From assembly GCA_030749275.1 (NCBI GenBank), contig JASMKJ010000426.1, positions 1 to 6,363 on the forward strand: 6,363 nt of DNA. The letters run 5' to 3'. The DNA comes from Acidimicrobiales bacterium. Its GTDB lineage: Bacteria; Actinomycetota; Acidimicrobiia; Acidimicrobiales; Poriferisodalaceae. Position numbers and translations under genes: made by a program. The number at the start of each line of letters is the position of its first letter. Within the stretch, counting starts at the first letter, position 1. Positions 5,247 to 6,363 of the stretch are shown one piece after another. Under the pieces are notes generated by a model. It saw only the letters and a program-made list of their open reading frames with translations. It was not told where the DNA came from and did no database searches.

Positions 5247-6363
5247 GTGGACGAAGGCGCAAATCTTCCTGCTCAAGAAAGTCCTTCCGGCGATGTTCTG
5301 GGCTCTCACCACAGACAGAACGCAATTCGCCGTCTAACTGAAGAGCGGTTGGATGTTCTCGTTGTTGGCGCTGGTGTTACCGGCATTGGATGCGCTCTTG
5401 ATGCAGCCGCTAGGGGGTTAAGCGTCGCTGTAGTCGAACAGCACGATCTTGCTTCCGGAACTTCTAGCCGGTCAAGCAAGCTGATCCACGGTGGGCTTCG
5501 CTACTTGGAGCAACTTCAATTCAGTCTCGTTAGGGAAGCACTTTTTGAGAGAAACCTTCTTTTGTCCCACATCGCCCCTCATCTGGTTACAAGAGTCGAT
5601 TTTCTCTATCCAGTTCAACGCTTCACAGAGCGCCTCTATGCAGGGTTAGGAATCGGACTGTATGACCTGATGGCAGCTCGTAACGCTAGCTCGCTTCCCC
5701 GTCATAGGCACCTGAGTCACAAGCAAGTCGGGAGTAGCGCTCCGGCGTTGGCATCCAATAGTCACAGAGGAGCCATCATCTATTCCGATGCTTCCGTCGA
5801 CGATGCTCGGTTCGTCATTTCTGCTGCGCGCACTGCCGCTCAGTTAGGCGCATCGATAGTTACCTCAGCGAAGGTGGTCGCCCTCTCGCGTTCGCAAGGT
5901 CGTGTCTCTGGAGCTACCGTCAGATGTCTTGAGTCAAATCGTGAACTCGAAGTCTCGTGCGGAACAGTGGTCAATGCCACCGGTGTCTGGAGCGACGAAA
6001 TCGAAGAGTACGCGGGTGAGGCGAGTTCAAGAGTGCGGGCGTCTAAGGGAATCCATCTTGTCATCCCCAGGGACCGAATTGACCTCGAAAAAGGTCTGAT
6101 ACTTCGCACCGCTGACAGCGTGCTCTTTGTCATTCCGTCAGGAAGCCATTGGATTGTTGGGACCACTGACTCCGATTGGGATCTGAACCGCGCACACCCG
6201 GCAGCCACCCGAAAAGACATTACATATTTGTTGACAACTTTGAACCAGGTCTTGGCTCATCCGTTAACGGACAACGATGTCGTGGGTGTGTACGTTGGCC
6301 TTCGCCCTCTCCTCAACGGTGACTCGGACAAGACAAGCAAACTCAGTCGTGAGCACGCGGTGA
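5247..6363 (+). CDS. glpD: FAD-dependent glycerol-3-phosphate dehydrogenase, N-terminal two thirds, cut by the right window edge
   Basis: The enzyme oxidises sn-glycerol 3-phosphate to dihydroxyacetone phosphate and passes electrons through FAD to quinone at the inner face of the membrane. The frame is open from GTG 5247 to the edge, 372 codons; the family is usually 500-580 residues, so the C-terminal part is missing only because the window ends. Visible motifs are the dinucleotide-binding VVGAGVTGIG (G41, G43, G46) with E64 for the FAD ribose, the signature SSRSSKLIHGGLRYLE (73-88), a second FAD-contact motif NATGVW (243-248), GTTDSDW (305-311) and VGLRPLL (350-356) of the substrate pocket. 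About 30 residues precede the Rossmann strand, as in other actinobacterial GlpD. The start is the only in-frame GTG or ATG between the TAA at 5235 and the Rossmann fold. There is no Shine-Dalgarno, which fits leaderless initiation. The gene is divergent from pafB. No sign of frameshift. Confidence 0.95.
   Translation, partial: MDEGANLPAQESPSGDVLGSHHRQNAIRRLTEERLDVLVVGAGVTGIGCALDAAARGLSVAVVEQHDLASGTSSRSSKLIHGGLRYLEQLQFSLVREALFERNLLLSHIAPHLVTRVDFLYPVQRFTERLYAGLGIGLYDLMAARNASSLPRHRHLSHKQVGSSAPALASNSHRGAIIYSDASVDDARFVISAARTAAQLGASIVTSAKVVALSRSQGRVSGATVRCLESNRELEVSCGTVVNATGVWSDEIEEYAGEASSRVRASKGIHLVIPRDRIDLEKGLILRTADSVLFVIPSGSHWIVGTTDSDWDLNRAHPAATRKDITYLLTTLNQVLAHPLTDNDVVGVYVGLRPLLNGDSDKTSKLSREHAV

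Noticed and set aside
5840..6220. Minus-strand open frame of 126 codons opposite glpD
   Set aside because: The plus strand there encodes the NATGVW and GTTDSDW motifs of GlpD in an unbroken frame.
1..6363. Mobile element, CRISPR array, tRNA or rRNA
   Set aside because: No transposase or integrase motif, regularly spaced repeat, terminal inverted repeat pair or RNA gene sequence was seen on either strand, and nearly all of the window is accounted for by protein genes.

Overview
The window is a slice of a bacterial chromosome, most likely from an actinobacterium (Actinomycetota). The lineage call rests on an adjacent pair of WYL regulators that look like PafB and PafC, frequent GTG and TTG starts, first genes of transcription units that lack a Shine-Dalgarno but have a TANNNT box just upstream, and a DNA methylase of a type I associate with actinobacteria. 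Base composition looks balanced (a little over half G+C by eye) and even across the window. I see no RNA gene, insertion sequence, integrase, CRISPR array or origin. Coding density is very high.

Left third (1-1717, minus strand): a beta-class DNA methyltransferase fused to a C-terminal domain of restriction-endonuclease-like layout. Its stop codon overlaps by one base the start of a small, unrecognised gene that runs off the left edge. A 171-base intergenic region (1718-1888) separates this pair from a divergent gene for a cytosolic endonuclease/exonuclease/phosphatase (EEP) family hydrolase (1889-2683, plus).

Middle (2685-5181, minus strand): a likely operon, read right to left, of pafB, pafC (4-base TTGA overlap) and a left-handed beta-helix (hexapeptide) O-acyltransferase (20-base gap). 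Its end converges on the EEP gene with one base between the two stop codons, leaving no room for an intergenic terminator.

Right (5182-6363): a 65-base divergent promoter region, then the N-terminal two thirds of an FAD-dependent glycerol-3-phosphate dehydrogenase (glpD, plus strand), cut by the window edge.

The genes do not form one obvious pathway. PafBC would act as a DNA-damage transcription activator, the methylase would modify DNA, the EEP protein would hydrolyse nucleic acid or another phosphodiester, the acyltransferase probably modifies a surface sugar or small molecule, and GlpD feeds electrons from glycerol 3-phosphate to quinone. The best candidate for something under-described is the methylase with its C-terminal domain plus the translationally coupled small gene. 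The rest is fairly ordinary actinobacterial sequence in a somewhat unusual order.
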